This document shows positions 8,657-17,913 of a stretch of 64,000 nucleotides of DNA, piece by piece. The notes beneath the pieces were generated by a model. It was not told the DNA's origin, searched no databases, and was given only the letters and a program-made list of their open reading frames with translations. How positions within the stretch are numbered: the stretch's first letter is position 1; each line of letters opens with the position of its first letter. Made by a program: the position numbers and the translations under genes. This stretch comes from Eudoraea chungangensis (lineage in GTDB: Bacteria > Bacteroidota > Bacteroidia > Flavobacteriales > Flavobacteriaceae): contig NZ_JARDUB010000001.1 of the NCBI RefSeq assembly GCF_029360665.1, positions 744,001 through 808,000 on the forward strand. Direction: 5' to 3'.

Positions 8657-10300
8657 ATGCTTCAAAAATTATGTTTTAGTATTGCCGGCTTTTTGTTAGT
8701 TGGCTGGTGTTTTGCACAAACTTCAGGGCTTAAAATAGAAAAGTGGAATACATTGGAAATAACCTTAATAGGACAGGGCTCTTATTCTAATCCCTATACA
8801 GATGTTGCGGTCTGGGGCGTGTTTACCAATGCACAGGGAGACACTATTAAAAGACCCGCTTTCTGGGATGGGGATTCTATTTGGAAAATACGTTTTACTT
8901 CTCCTAACGACAAAGACATTTGGAAATGGACCTCTTATGCCTCAAATAAAAAAGACCAAGGGCTACATGGGATCAAAGGCTCGGCCCAGGCAATGCCGTA
9001 TAAAGGCAAAAATAAACTTCTTGCTAAAGGGCTTTTGGCAATGAGTAAGGACAAGAGAAGTGTGGTCCATCAAAATGGCGATCCATTTTTACTGGTAGCG
9101 GACACCCCTTGGGCCATGCCGTTTCGGGCCACCTTAGACCAGGTTAAGACCTACAGCGAAAACAGGAACAGAAAAGGTTTTAATGCTGTTCTGTTAATGA
9201 CTTTACAGCCCGATAAGAATGCTGAGGGACCCGATAAAAGAAATGCCGAGCAAGGCTTTAAGAGAGCCTTTGGAGATTTGTCCGAAGGGCATATCAACCG
9301 TATAAACCCTTCCTATTTTCAATACCTTGATAAAATGGTCGCAATCCTTATAGACCATAATATCGTTCCGGTATATCAGCCAGTATTTCATGGATTTGGG
9401 TGGAAAGGTCTACAGGTGTTAGGAACCAGTATTGAAGCAGAAGAGTATGTAAGGTATTCTACCTACTTACTGGCCAGATATGGGAGTCAACCCGCCATTT
9501 GGCTTTTAAGCGGGGACCACGACGGGAATGACCCAGGCATAGCGGAAAGCGGGGAAATGTTAGAATTATGGGACAGTTACAAACAACCGGCAGGCCTTCA
9601 CTATAATCCTTGTGATGACTACGTAGCTGAATGGGCTATAAATGACCCCTCCAAACACTGCATGCACTACAATAAAACACATCAAAATAAGACCTGGTTA
9701 GATTTTCAATGGGCGCAAACAGGTCATGGAGGAGATCACAATTATAAGAAGGTTGCAACAATGTATAACAACCTCCCCACCAAGGCAGTGGCCAATGGAG
9801 AGCCTACCTACGAAGGCATGAATGATGGCAAAAACGGTTTAGGTTGGTGGCAGGGCGAAGAAGCTTGGATGCAATTTATAAGTGGAGCTACCATGGGAGT
9901 TGTCTATGGGGCTGCCAGCCTGTGGCAATGGAAAATATCTTCCACTGAAGAAGGCTGGACTTCCTGGGCAGTTCAGGAAAAATCATGGAAAGAAGCACTG
10001 CAAATGAATGGTTCTACCTATGTTGGTCTATTTGGAAAAATACTCTCGTCGTATAATACCACTGGCTTGGAAAAAAGATGGGATCTCGCAGAAAACAGAC
10101 CTCTTTTAGTTAAAGAAGGAGTGCTTTATATCTCTTACCTGAATGAAGGTGGCAAAATAACGATTGAGAATCTTCCTAAAAGAATGTCCTATAAATGGTT
10201 AAATCCAAAAAGTGGTGAGGTGGTGCAAGAAGGAAAGGTTGAAAGTTCATCTTTAGACGCACCAACCAATACCGCCTGGGTTCTAATAATCCATAATTAA
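8657..10300 (+). CDS. Secreted apiosidase-like (GH140/DUF4038) glycoside hydrolase
   Basis: A 547-residue exported hydrolase. The order is: signal peptide (to about residue 20, GWCFAQ), an N-terminal DUF5060 beta-sandwich (about 25-120, with WGVFTNAQGDTIKRPAFWDG), a DUF4038 apiosidase-like TIM barrel (about 130-450, with FLLVADTPWAMPFRATLDQV and LLSGDHDGNDPG), and a C-terminal collagen-binding-like beta domain (about 465-547). Related GH140 enzymes cleave apiose from pectic rhamnogalacturonan II; the substrate here is unproven. The acidic residues in SGDHDG and NGEPTYEG are candidate catalytic groups. It stands alone on the plus strand, divergent from the MORN operon, and its stop lies 1 base from the convergent antiporter stop. 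Confidence 0.8.
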   Translation: MLQKLCFSIAGFLLVGWCFAQTSGLKIEKWNTLEITLIGQGSYSNPYTDVAVWGVFTNAQGDTIKRPAFWDGDSIWKIRFTSPNDKDIWKWTSYASNKKDQGLHGIKGSAQAMPYKGKNKLLAKGLLAMSKDKRSVVHQNGDPFLLVADTPWAMPFRATLDQVKTYSENRNRKGFNAVLLMTLQPDKNAEGPDKRNAEQGFKRAFGDLSEGHINRINPSYFQYLDKMVAILIDHNIVPVYQPVFHGFGWKGLQVLGTSIEAEEYVRYSTYLLARYGSQPAIWLLSGDHDGNDPGIAESGEMLELWDSYKQPAGLHYNPCDDYVAEWAINDPSKHCMHYNKTHQNKTWLDFQWAQTGHGGDHNYKKVATMYNNLPTKAVANGEPTYEGMNDGKNGLGWWQGEEAWMQFISGATMGVVYGAASLWQWKISSTEEGWTSWAVQEKSWKEALQMNGSTYVGLFGKILSSYNTTGLEKRWDLAENRPLLVKEGVLYISYLNEGGKITIENLPKRMSYKWLNPKSGEVVQEGKVESSSLDAPTNTAWVLIIHN

Positions 10301-10301
10301 A

Positions 10302-12143
10302 CTATCTGGGAACAATATCAAGATCAAACATCTTACCCAGATAAACTAATTTAAAGCCTTCATTTATGTTTTGATGGTTATTGTTAAAAGAAGATATTAT
10401 GGAAATTTTTCCGTCTGGAGATTTAATAAAAATTGGTATTATTTCATCATCCTTGTTGGTAATGTCAATCAATTGCTGGTAATGCTCCTCTCCTTCTAAG
10501 TCTATTTCATGAATGGCAGGATATCTTCTGGTAGCCTCCATCAATTTAATAAAGTCGTCCGTGTGCGAAAACAAACCTTCCTCTGGGTTGTTCTCCGGAT
10601 CGTTCATTTCATCCGAACTCACTAGTCTAAAAGATCCATTTTCTCCAAATTGATCCCCAAACTTCTCAATTACGTATTTGTTAATTTCGGAACTTCCCGT
10701 AAGAGCTAACAAATAACCCATGTCGTTTAGTTCAATATTGTTGGTAAGCGAGTCTGAATATATATTGGCCGACATTGCTTCAATACCCAGTTTTTGTGCA
10801 TGTTTAATATTAGCTTCATTATTATCTATTAACACCACATGCCTGTTGTTCTTCTTAAGATAATTTGCTATAAGCCTAGAAACTTTAGAGGCGCCTACAA
10901 TTAATATGCCTTCGGAATGTTTAAGGAAAACCCCAACCAATTTTGCAAAATATCTTGCCGTAGTGGCATTTAATAATACGGTGCCTAAAACAACCATAAA
11001 AACCAGAGGGGTAATATACTCTGCCCCCGGTTCACCTTTCTGCATAAGTTTTGTGCCAAAAAGAGAAGCAATACCCGCTGCAACGATACCCCGGGGACCC
11101 ACCCAACTTATAAAGAGTTTTTCATTAAATTTTAAGCTAGAGCCTCTTGTACTAAGAAAAACTCCCAGCGGTCTTATGATAAAAACAATCACAAGAAATA
11201 GCGCAACCGTTTTCCAATTATAGATAAGCTCTACATCGGCAATATCAATATTTGCCGCTAGTAAAATAAAAAGAATGGATATAAGTAATACACTAAGAGA
11301 TTCTTTGAAATATAACAATTCCTTTAAATTGGGAAGGTTCATATTCCCCAATACCATTCCCATAACTACTACTGCCAATAAGCCCGATTCATGAGCCAAA
11401 ACATCCGATTCCACAAAGACAAGGAGAACCACAGATAAGGATACCACGTTCATTAAATAGTGTGGCACATAGTTCTTTTTAATAATAAAGGCGAGGGCAT
11501 GTGCAAAGGCGAAACCAAAGGTGGATCCAAAGAGTAGTATCTTACCAAAGTCTATCAAGGCCGTTTTGGTATACTCCTGCCCTTCTCCAACGCTGATAAA
11601 CTCAAACACCAATACGGCAACCAGGGCGCCAATTGGATCAATTAAAATCCCTTCCCATTTTAATACCGCTGAAACTTCTTTTTTTAAGGGAATGTTTCTA
11701 AGAATGGGCGTAATTACAGTTGGACCAGTGACAATTATTAGGGCGGCAAACAAAAACGAAATCTGCCAACTCAAATCAAAAATAAAATGTGCCGCCAGTC
11801 CTCCTCCAAAAAAAGTAACGATGGTCCCTACAGTAATTAACTTAGAAATTACTGGCGCAACATTCTTAATTTCAGATCGCTTTAAGGTTAAGCCTCCTTC
11901 AAAAAGTATAATGCTGATAGCGAGAGATAAGAAGTAGTAAAGACCATCTCCTGGAAATAATCCTTTGGTTCCGTTCCAAACTGGTTCAATGAGCTTGGAT
12001 CCATCCTCCGTATACAAGGTTGCAATAGGGCCTACCAACAAGCCAATAAGAATTAAGGGAAGAATAGCTGGCAGTTTTAATCGCCAAGCCACCCATTGGG
12101 CAATAATCCCAAGTATAATAATTCCTGCTAATTCTACCATCAC
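10302..12143 (-). CDS. CPA1-type cation:proton antiporter with TrkA-N domain
   Basis: Inner-membrane Na+(K+)/H+ antiporter, 613 residues. About 12 hydrophobic segments cover residues 1-400, with the CPA features FEGGLTLK, VTGPTVITPILR and SWVGPRGIVAAGIASLF. The cytosolic tail (about 405-613) contains a TrkA-N/RCK Rossmann domain starting ILIVGASKVSRLIANYL with a DNNEANI ligand-binding strand, so transport is probably gated by NAD(H) or another nucleotide. It lies 54 bases downstream of the permease-UspA fusion on the same strand and may be co-transcribed with it, giving a two-gene ion/solute stress module. Ion preference cannot be read from the sequence. Confidence 0.88.
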   Translation of the reverse strand: MMVELAGIIILGIIAQWVAWRLKLPAILPLILIGLLVGPIATLYTEDGSKLIEPVWNGTKGLFPGDGLYYFLSLAISIILFEGGLTLKRSEIKNVAPVISKLITVGTIVTFFGGGLAAHFIFDLSWQISFLFAALIIVTGPTVITPILRNIPLKKEVSAVLKWEGILIDPIGALVAVLVFEFISVGEGQEYTKTALIDFGKILLFGSTFGFAFAHALAFIIKKNYVPHYLMNVVSLSVVLLVFVESDVLAHESGLLAVVVMGMVLGNMNLPNLKELLYFKESLSVLLISILFILLAANIDIADVELIYNWKTVALFLVIVFIIRPLGVFLSTRGSSLKFNEKLFISWVGPRGIVAAGIASLFGTKLMQKGEPGAEYITPLVFMVVLGTVLLNATTARYFAKLVGVFLKHSEGILIVGASKVSRLIANYLKKNNRHVVLIDNNEANIKHAQKLGIEAMSANIYSDSLTNNIELNDMGYLLALTGSSEINKYVIEKFGDQFGENGSFRLVSSDEMNDPENNPEEGLFSHTDDFIKLMEATRRYPAIHEIDLEGEEHYQQLIDITNKDDEIIPIFIKSPDGKISIISSFNNNHQNINEGFKLVYLGKMFDLDIVPR

Positions 12144-12197
12144 AAACGGTTTCCGCTAAAATTATCATAAAGTAATTTGCTGCGCAATTAATTAGCA

Positions 12198-14402
12198 CTA
12201 ATCTTTCATGGTAAGTCGCAAAACGGAGCATGCAGAGTTTTCAGCAAACTTGTCCTTTCCCGTCCCGAAAAGCAGTCTTATCCAATTGTCTTTTTGAGGG
12301 GTACCCAAAATAAGTAAATCATAGCTCGCGGAGGCATTGGAAATGGCCGAGATAGGGTCGTCGTTCCTTTCAATAACTACTTCGCTTGTTGCAGGCACTT
12401 TGGTTAATAGCTTTAAGGAGTTGTTTTCCATGGCACCCAACTCTTCATCGTTCAGGTGCTCGGGAACTACGTGTAGCAGAGTTAGACTGGCATTGTAGAA
12501 AGCACAAATTCTATCGGCAACTGCAATAAAGTTTTTGTCCTTACGGCCGGGTCTTAAAGCAAGAAGAATTTTCCCAATATTTCGCACCCCATTATCTTTA
12601 AAAAGGGCAAAATCAGAATCAATATGAGTTAAAAGCCAACCTATTGGGTTGCTCACCAAGATACCCGAATGAGATCTACTATTCCAACCCATCACCAACC
12701 AGTCACAGTTCGTTTGATTGCTAAGGGCGTGAATGGTATCGGCTATTTCATGGGTTACTGCAGCCTCAAAATCAATATTAATGTTTTGTGCGTTAGCTAG
12801 TCTTGAAAGTCTTCTCTCTAGAGAATTTGTTCTCGGGTTTTCTTCAACAAAAGCATCCAGAAAAGTCTGATTAGGAACCTCGGTTATATCTACTGCCTGA
12901 AGGATATCTGTTTTGTTAATAGCCGCTGCTATTTCTACTAACATTTCGGGGGAGTTTTCGTTGCCGAGTAGAGGAACAACTACTCCGGCATTGGATACTA
13001 ACTGACCATCTAAATTCTGATCTCGAGCCGTAAGCCTTCTAGTGCTGCCATTTTCCTTTTTTTGGTCTTTTCGTTGGTACATTAAATATAAGGCCGGTCT
13101 GTGCCCGTACTTCCTTAGGACTCCAGTTCGCGTAACATTTTTACCGAAAAACCTGTATATAAATAAGCCCAAAACAAATATGCTGATAACGGCAACAAAT
13201 GGTCCAAGACCTAGTAAAATCAACAATATTATGCCGCTAATTATTCCAAATAACTGCATAAACGGATACAATGGAGAACGATATGGAGGCTTATACCATT
13301 GCGCTGCAGTTTCTCTAAGTACAATAACACAAGAATTAACCAGAATAAACATGGTAACCATAAAAGCACTCGCTAGCTTCGCAATTTTCTCTACATCTAA
13401 GAAGAGAATCACAAGACCCATAACTACGCAGGTTAAGATTATCGTAACCACCGGGGTTAAATATTTGCTGTGAATTTTTCCCATAAACTTGGGCAAAAGT
13501 TCATCAATAGCCATAGCAAATGGAAATCTGGATGCCGCCAAAACGCCTGAATTGGCCATAGAAATTAGGGTAATAATCCCCACGAGTGCAGCCGCATATC
13601 CAACATATGGTCCACCTAATATATCTGCTACGGTATAAATCGGGCGAATGTCGCTTTGAAGGGCGTCTAAAGGTATGTTTCCTACTAAGACAAAGGCTAC
13701 ACTAACGTATATAGCCGACATAATTAGAAGGGAAAGTATCATCGCCCTTGGCAGATTAACACTTGGATTTTTTATTTCTCCGGCTATTGCAGCTACTTTG
13801 GTAACTCCGGCATAAGAGATATACACAAAGGCAACCGTAGATACTAAACCTAGTTTGCCGTCTAAAAGAAAAGGGGAAAGCAAGTCTGGAGAAACTTTGG
13901 GAAGGCCAAATAATAAGATAGACCCCAGAGTTAAGAGGCTTATTGAAACAATAACGATTTGTACTTTACCCACTTTCTTTACGCCGAAAATATTCAACAT
14001 TAAAATAATTCCCAAGAAGATTAAAGCAATATAGCTGGTATAGCCCGGGTCTATTTGTACCAATACAGATAGGTAGGCACCAAAGCCAACCAGTGCAAAA
14101 GCGCTTTTTAACAAGAGAGAAAGCCATAGTCCAATCCCGGAAATTGTTCCCAATCGTGGCCCAAAAGCACGTTCTATATAAACGTACGTCCCTCCGGAAG
14201 AAGGCATTGCCGTGGCCAGTTCTGACTTAGACAAGGCCGCCGGAAGAATACAGGCTGCCGCTATTAAATAGGCAAGCCATAAAGAAGAACCTGTTTTCGC
14301 AGCAGCAAGACCAGGGAGCACAAAAATTCCACTACCTAGCATTCCTCCAATACTTATGGCAATAACGGAGGTTAAAGATAGACTTCGTTCAAGTTTTTTC
14401 AA
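12198..14402 (-). CDS. APC-family permease fused to two universal stress (UspA) domains
   Basis: A 734-residue inner-membrane transporter. Residues about 1-435 form an APC-superfamily amino-acid/polyamine permease with the signature SIGGMLGSGIFVLPGLAA in the first helix and about 12 membrane segments. After a basic linker, two tandem UspA-like domains follow (about 475-595 and 605-734); the second contains IGKILLALRPGR and LLILGTPQKDNWIRLLFG, a degenerate nucleotide-binding loop. The fusion is a known architecture in which the tail may regulate transport. The substrate is not predictable. The start matches the permease N-terminus exactly. The antiporter gene lies immediately downstream. Confidence 0.87.
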   Translation of the reverse strand: MKKLERSLSLTSVIAISIGGMLGSGIFVLPGLAAAKTGSSLWLAYLIAAACILPAALSKSELATAMPSSGGTYVYIERAFGPRLGTISGIGLWLSLLLKSAFALVGFGAYLSVLVQIDPGYTSYIALIFLGIILMLNIFGVKKVGKVQIVIVSISLLTLGSILLFGLPKVSPDLLSPFLLDGKLGLVSTVAFVYISYAGVTKVAAIAGEIKNPSVNLPRAMILSLLIMSAIYVSVAFVLVGNIPLDALQSDIRPIYTVADILGGPYVGYAAALVGIITLISMANSGVLAASRFPFAMAIDELLPKFMGKIHSKYLTPVVTIILTCVVMGLVILFLDVEKIAKLASAFMVTMFILVNSCVIVLRETAAQWYKPPYRSPLYPFMQLFGIISGIILLILLGLGPFVAVISIFVLGLFIYRFFGKNVTRTGVLRKYGHRPALYLMYQRKDQKKENGSTRRLTARDQNLDGQLVSNAGVVVPLLGNENSPEMLVEIAAAINKTDILQAVDITEVPNQTFLDAFVEENPRTNSLERRLSRLANAQNINIDFEAAVTHEIADTIHALSNQTNCDWLVMGWNSRSHSGILVSNPIGWLLTHIDSDFALFKDNGVRNIGKILLALRPGRKDKNFIAVADRICAFYNASLTLLHVVPEHLNDEELGAMENNSLKLLTKVPATSEVVIERNDDPISAISNASASYDLLILGTPQKDNWIRLLFGTGKDKFAENSACSVLRLTMKD

Positions 14403-14525
14403 TCTCGGTTGATTAGACGCTAAAAATAGGCTTTTTTAATATACTTCCTAAAATGATAATATATTCTTAATCAATTAGTCAATTCGTATGGTTTTAGTAA
14501 TTTGCGCTTCTTTTATGCAAATTAC

Positions 14526-15389
14526 ATGACAATTTTTCCAATTGAAACTGGGAATTTCAAGCTAGATGGAGGCGCAATGTTTGGGGTAGTTCCAAAAGCG
14601 ATATGGCAGAGAACCAATCCGGCCGACAGTAATAATATGATTGATATTGCCGCCCGAAGCCTCTTGATTGAAGACGGAGATCGTTTAATACTCATAGATA
14701 ATGGCATGGGTACCAAGCAATCTGAGAAGTTCTACAGTTACTATTATCGTTGGGGGAATTATAATCTGGAAAGTTCCCTAAAGAAATACGGGTTCCATAA
14801 GGACAACATTACCGATGTATTTATGACGCACTTACATTTTGATCACTGTGGTGGAAGTGTAGAATGGAACAAAGACCGCACCAGCTTGCGTCCTGCTTTT
14901 AAGAATGCGCGTTATTGGACAAATAAAGAACATTGGTCGTGGGCAATAAATCCGAACGAGAGAGAAAAAGCTTCCTTTTTAAAAGAAAACCTGTTCCCGA
15001 TGCAAGAAAGTGGTCAGCTCTGTTTTGTTGACAGAAATGAAAATTCCTTTGTTTCTTCGCCCGATCTTGGTTTTGATATTTTGTTTGTAGACGGGCATAC
15101 CGAAAAACAAATGATCCCACATATTAAATACAAGGGTAAGACATTAGTCTTTATGGCAGATTTATTACCTACTGTAGGACATATTCCGTTGCCATATGTT
15201 ATGGGTTATGATGTTAGGCCATTAAAAACACTTACAGAAAAATCCTCTTTTTTAAACAAGGCGGCAGCAGATGAATTTGTGCTTTTTTTAGAACACGATG
15301 CGCATAATGAACTTTGTACTTTAAAAGAAACTGAAAAAGGAATTAGATTAAATAACACCTATAGTTTTAATGAAATTTTTAACGCTTAG
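14526..15389 (+). CDS. MBL-fold metallo-hydrolase
   Basis: A cytosolic metallo-beta-lactamase-fold hydrolase, 287 residues from the ATG at 14526. A TTG at 14502 would add eight residues, but the conserved N-terminus of this group reads PIETGNFKLDGGAMFG directly after the initiator, and the TTG overlaps a possible -7-like TAATTTG. The binuclear zinc motif THLHFDH (about residue 100) is intact, followed by histidine and aspartate ligands in DGHTEKQ, FMADLLPTVGH and FLEHDAHNE. The substrate is unknown. It is the first gene of a four-gene operon and overlaps the next gene by 20 bases. Confidence 0.85.
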   Translation: MTIFPIETGNFKLDGGAMFGVVPKAIWQRTNPADSNNMIDIAARSLLIEDGDRLILIDNGMGTKQSEKFYSYYYRWGNYNLESSLKKYGFHKDNITDVFMTHLHFDHCGGSVEWNKDRTSLRPAFKNARYWTNKEHWSWAINPNEREKASFLKENLFPMQESGQLCFVDRNENSFVSSPDLGFDILFVDGHTEKQMIPHIKYKGKTLVFMADLLPTVGHIPLPYVMGYDVRPLKTLTEKSSFLNKAAADEFVLFLEHDAHNELCTLKETEKGIRLNNTYSFNEIFNA

Positions 15390-16263
15390 TTCTTACTTAC
15401 TTTTTGCCCTAGTTGCAATAATTAGTTGTAAATCTACGGATTTGACAAGTACTGATTTTACAAAAGAGAATGCTTTTACGCCCGGCATTGAAGGTCCGGC
15501 CGTAAGCCCAGAAGGAGATCTCTTTGCTGTGAATTTTAAGCAAGAAGGCACCATAGGGAAAGTGAATGCAAAAGGAGAAGGAGAAGTATTTGTGACCCTT
15601 CCAAAAGGTAGTATTGGAAATGGCATACGTTTTGATCTTCAAGGCAATATGTTTATTGCGGATTATAATGGTCACAAAGTTTATCGAATAGCAAGGGGGA
15701 GCAAAACCCTTGAAGTTTGGGCAGAAAACGATCTAATGAATCAGCCAAACGATTTGGCAATAAGAGACGACGGGTATATTTATCTCAGCGATCCTGATTG
15801 GGCCAACAGTACTGGAAATATTTGGATGGTGACCCCAGAAAGGAAAATTTTATTGCTTGAAGAAAACATGGGAACAACCAATGGTATTGAAATTAGCCCG
15901 GACAGCAAATATCTTTATGTTAATGAGTCTGTGCAAAGAACTATCTGGCGTTATGAGTTTGACGAAAAAGGAGGCTTAAAAAACAAAACGAGTTTTATAC
16001 GTTTTAAAGATTTTGGCCTGGATGGGATGCGATGCGATCAAAATGGAAACTTATATATAGCACGCTACGGCAAAGGCACTGTGCTCGTGGTTTCTTCAGA
16101 CGCCAAAATTCTACAAGAAATCTCGCTTAAGGGTAAAAACCCTTCTAATATTACTTTTGGTGGCAAAAAAGGAAACCGCTGTTTTGTAACCATGGCAGAC
16201 CGGGGCTGCTTTGAAACTTTTAAATCCTTAGCCCCAGGAAATTATTATTCTAAAATACATTAA
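15370..16263 (+). CDS. SMP-30/gluconolactonase-like lipoprotein
   Basis: A 297-residue secreted six-bladed beta-propeller of the SMP-30/gluconolaconase/LRE-like family. The N-terminus has a lipoprotein signal peptide with lipobox at ISC (cysteine about residue 20). Metal- and active-site-like elements are visible: the GIEGPAVSPEG entry strand, QPNDLAI, TNGIEISPD and LDGMRCD. It therefore likely hydrolyses a sugar lactone or related ester in the periplasm or on the cell surface. The start lies inside the MBL gene, indicating coupling; the S8 peptidase follows after 11 bases. Confidence 0.8.
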   Translation: MKFLTLSSYLLFALVAIISCKSTDLTSTDFTKENAFTPGIEGPAVSPEGDLFAVNFKQEGTIGKVNAKGEGEVFVTLPKGSIGNGIRFDLQGNMFIADYNGHKVYRIARGSKTLEVWAENDLMNQPNDLAIRDDGYIYLSDPDWANSTGNIWMVTPERKILLLEENMGTTNGIEISPDSKYLYVNESVQRTIWRYEFDEKGGLKNKTSFIRFKDFGLDGMRCDQNGNLYIARYGKGTVLVVSSDAKILQEISLKGKNPSNITFGGKKGNRCFVTMADRGCFETFKSLAPGNYYSKIH

Positions 16264-16274
16264 TAAAATACGTT

Positions 16275-17903
16275 ATGACTTTAAAACAATTAAAAAGCTC
16301 TTTCTATTCTGTGGCCCTGGCACTAACCCTTATTGCTTGTGGATCAACCAATATAGTTTCTACTCCAATAGAGAATATTGATTCCGTAACTCCTAAAACA
16401 ACCGACCTAACGAAGGCTGAAAAACAAAACTGGGGGCATGCAGATTTAATGAACGATACCATTCCAGGTATCAGCCTTGATAGAGCTTATGCCGAACTAA
16501 TAGGTTCTAAAAAAGGAAAAAAAGTAATTGTAGCGGTAATAGACTCAGGAATGGACCTAACGCATGAAGACTTAGATGATGTAATTTGGGTGAATAAAGG
16601 AGAAGTGGCCAATAACGGCAAAGACGATGACAACAATGGTTATATTGATGATGTTCACGGCTATAACTTCTTGGGAGAGTCCTATAATGAACAGCTAGAA
16701 TATGTGCGTATGATAAAGTTCAATATTGGGGATGAAAACACTCTATCTGAAGCAAGGACAACAAGGGATAAGAAATACCTTGAAGCTACACAAAACAAGG
16801 AACAGTATGAGCAAATTCTTACTTTGGTGAAACAGGCAGACCTGAATATTAAAGAACACTTGGGTAAAACAGAATATACCTCAGCGGAGGTAGCTGAAAT
16901 TTCTTCTTCCGACCCAAGACTAATGCAGTCTGTTTCTATTCTTAACCAAATGTTCGATATTGCCGATACAATTCCGGAAGTAATTCAGGAACTTAAGGAT
17001 GGTCTGGTGCATTTTTCGGATCAGATCAACTACCATTTAAATGTTGAGTTTGACGGTAGAGAAGTCGTTGGGGACAATGCCTATAATTTTAATGACAGGG
17101 GCTATGGCAATGGAGATCCCCAAAACAGAGTAGATACTGAAAGTCATGGTACTCATGTTGCAGGTATTATTGCTGCAGAAAGGAATAATAAAATAGGAAT
17201 GGACGGCGTGGCTAATAATGTGGAAATTATGAGCATAAGGGCGGTCCCAAATGGAGATGAGTACGACAAAGATATTGCTCTCGGAATTCGATATGCAGTA
17301 GACAATGGTGCAAAAGTAATTAACGGTAGTTTCGGAAAAGGATATTCTCCCAACGCAGAATGGGTACATGAGGCCATACAGTATGCGGCAGAAAACGATG
17401 TGCTATTTGTACATGGAGCGGGGAATGATGGCTTGGATTTAGACGACCCTGCAAACCCAGGCTTTCCAAATGACCAATTAACGTTCAACTCGGCTGAAAT
17501 AGGAGACAACTTTATCAATGTAGGTGCACTAACCATGGACTATGGTTCGGAAATGGTTGCCTCCTACTCTAACTACGGTAAAATTAAGGTAGATGTATTT
17601 GCTCCAGGTAGTGATATCTATTCTACAATGCCAAATAATAAGTACAAGTTTAACAGCGGAACCTCCATGGCCTCCCCAATGGTTGCCGGCTTAGCTGCTC
17701 TAATTAGGTCATATTATCCCAAACTTAGCGCTTCTGATGTAAAACAAATACTGATGCAATCCGGACTATCATCAAAGGCAAATGTAATACTAGATGGCGA
17801 TAGTAACAAGGCCAGAAGTTTTGATGAAATTTCAAAATCTGGTAAAATGGTTAATGCCTATAATGCACTAATTCTCGCTGATAAAAAATCTAAAAATTTA
17901 TAA
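16275..17903 (+). CDS. S8 (subtilisin-like) serine peptidase lipoprotein
   Basis: A 542-residue exported protease with a lipoprotein signal (lipobox LIAC, cysteine about residue 22). The catalytic triad is complete: Asp in VAVIDSGMDLTHED (about 91), His in SHGTHVAGI (about 291), and Ser in SGTSMASPMVAG (about 463), with the oxyanion Asn in HGAGNDG. The Asp-to-His distance is about 200 residues, far above the usual 35-70, because of an inserted, mostly helical segment rich in Glu/Gln/Lys (about 140-250). It is the third gene of the operon; 10 bases separate it from the M1 peptidase, suggesting joint peptide degradation outside the inner membrane. Confidence 0.9.
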   Translation: MTLKQLKSSFYSVALALTLIACGSTNIVSTPIENIDSVTPKTTDLTKAEKQNWGHADLMNDTIPGISLDRAYAELIGSKKGKKVIVAVIDSGMDLTHEDLDDVIWVNKGEVANNGKDDDNNGYIDDVHGYNFLGESYNEQLEYVRMIKFNIGDENTLSEARTTRDKKYLEATQNKEQYEQILTLVKQADLNIKEHLGKTEYTSAEVAEISSSDPRLMQSVSILNQMFDIADTIPEVIQELKDGLVHFSDQINYHLNVEFDGREVVGDNAYNFNDRGYGNGDPQNRVDTESHGTHVAGIIAAERNNKIGMDGVANNVEIMSIRAVPNGDEYDKDIALGIRYAVDNGAKVINGSFGKGYSPNAEWVHEAIQYAAENDVLFVHGAGNDGLDLDDPANPGFPNDQLTFNSAEIGDNFINVGALTMDYGSEMVASYSNYGKIKVDVFAPGSDIYSTMPNNKYKFNSGTSMASPMVAGLAALIRSYYPKLSASDVKQILMQSGLSSKANVILDGDSNKARSFDEISKSGKMVNAYNALILADKKSKNL

Positions 17904-17913
17904 TCCCATCACA

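Noticed and set aside
14502-14525. TTG start for the MBL hydrolase
   Set aside because: The conserved family N-terminus begins just after the ATG at 14526, and the TTG lies in a possible promoter element.
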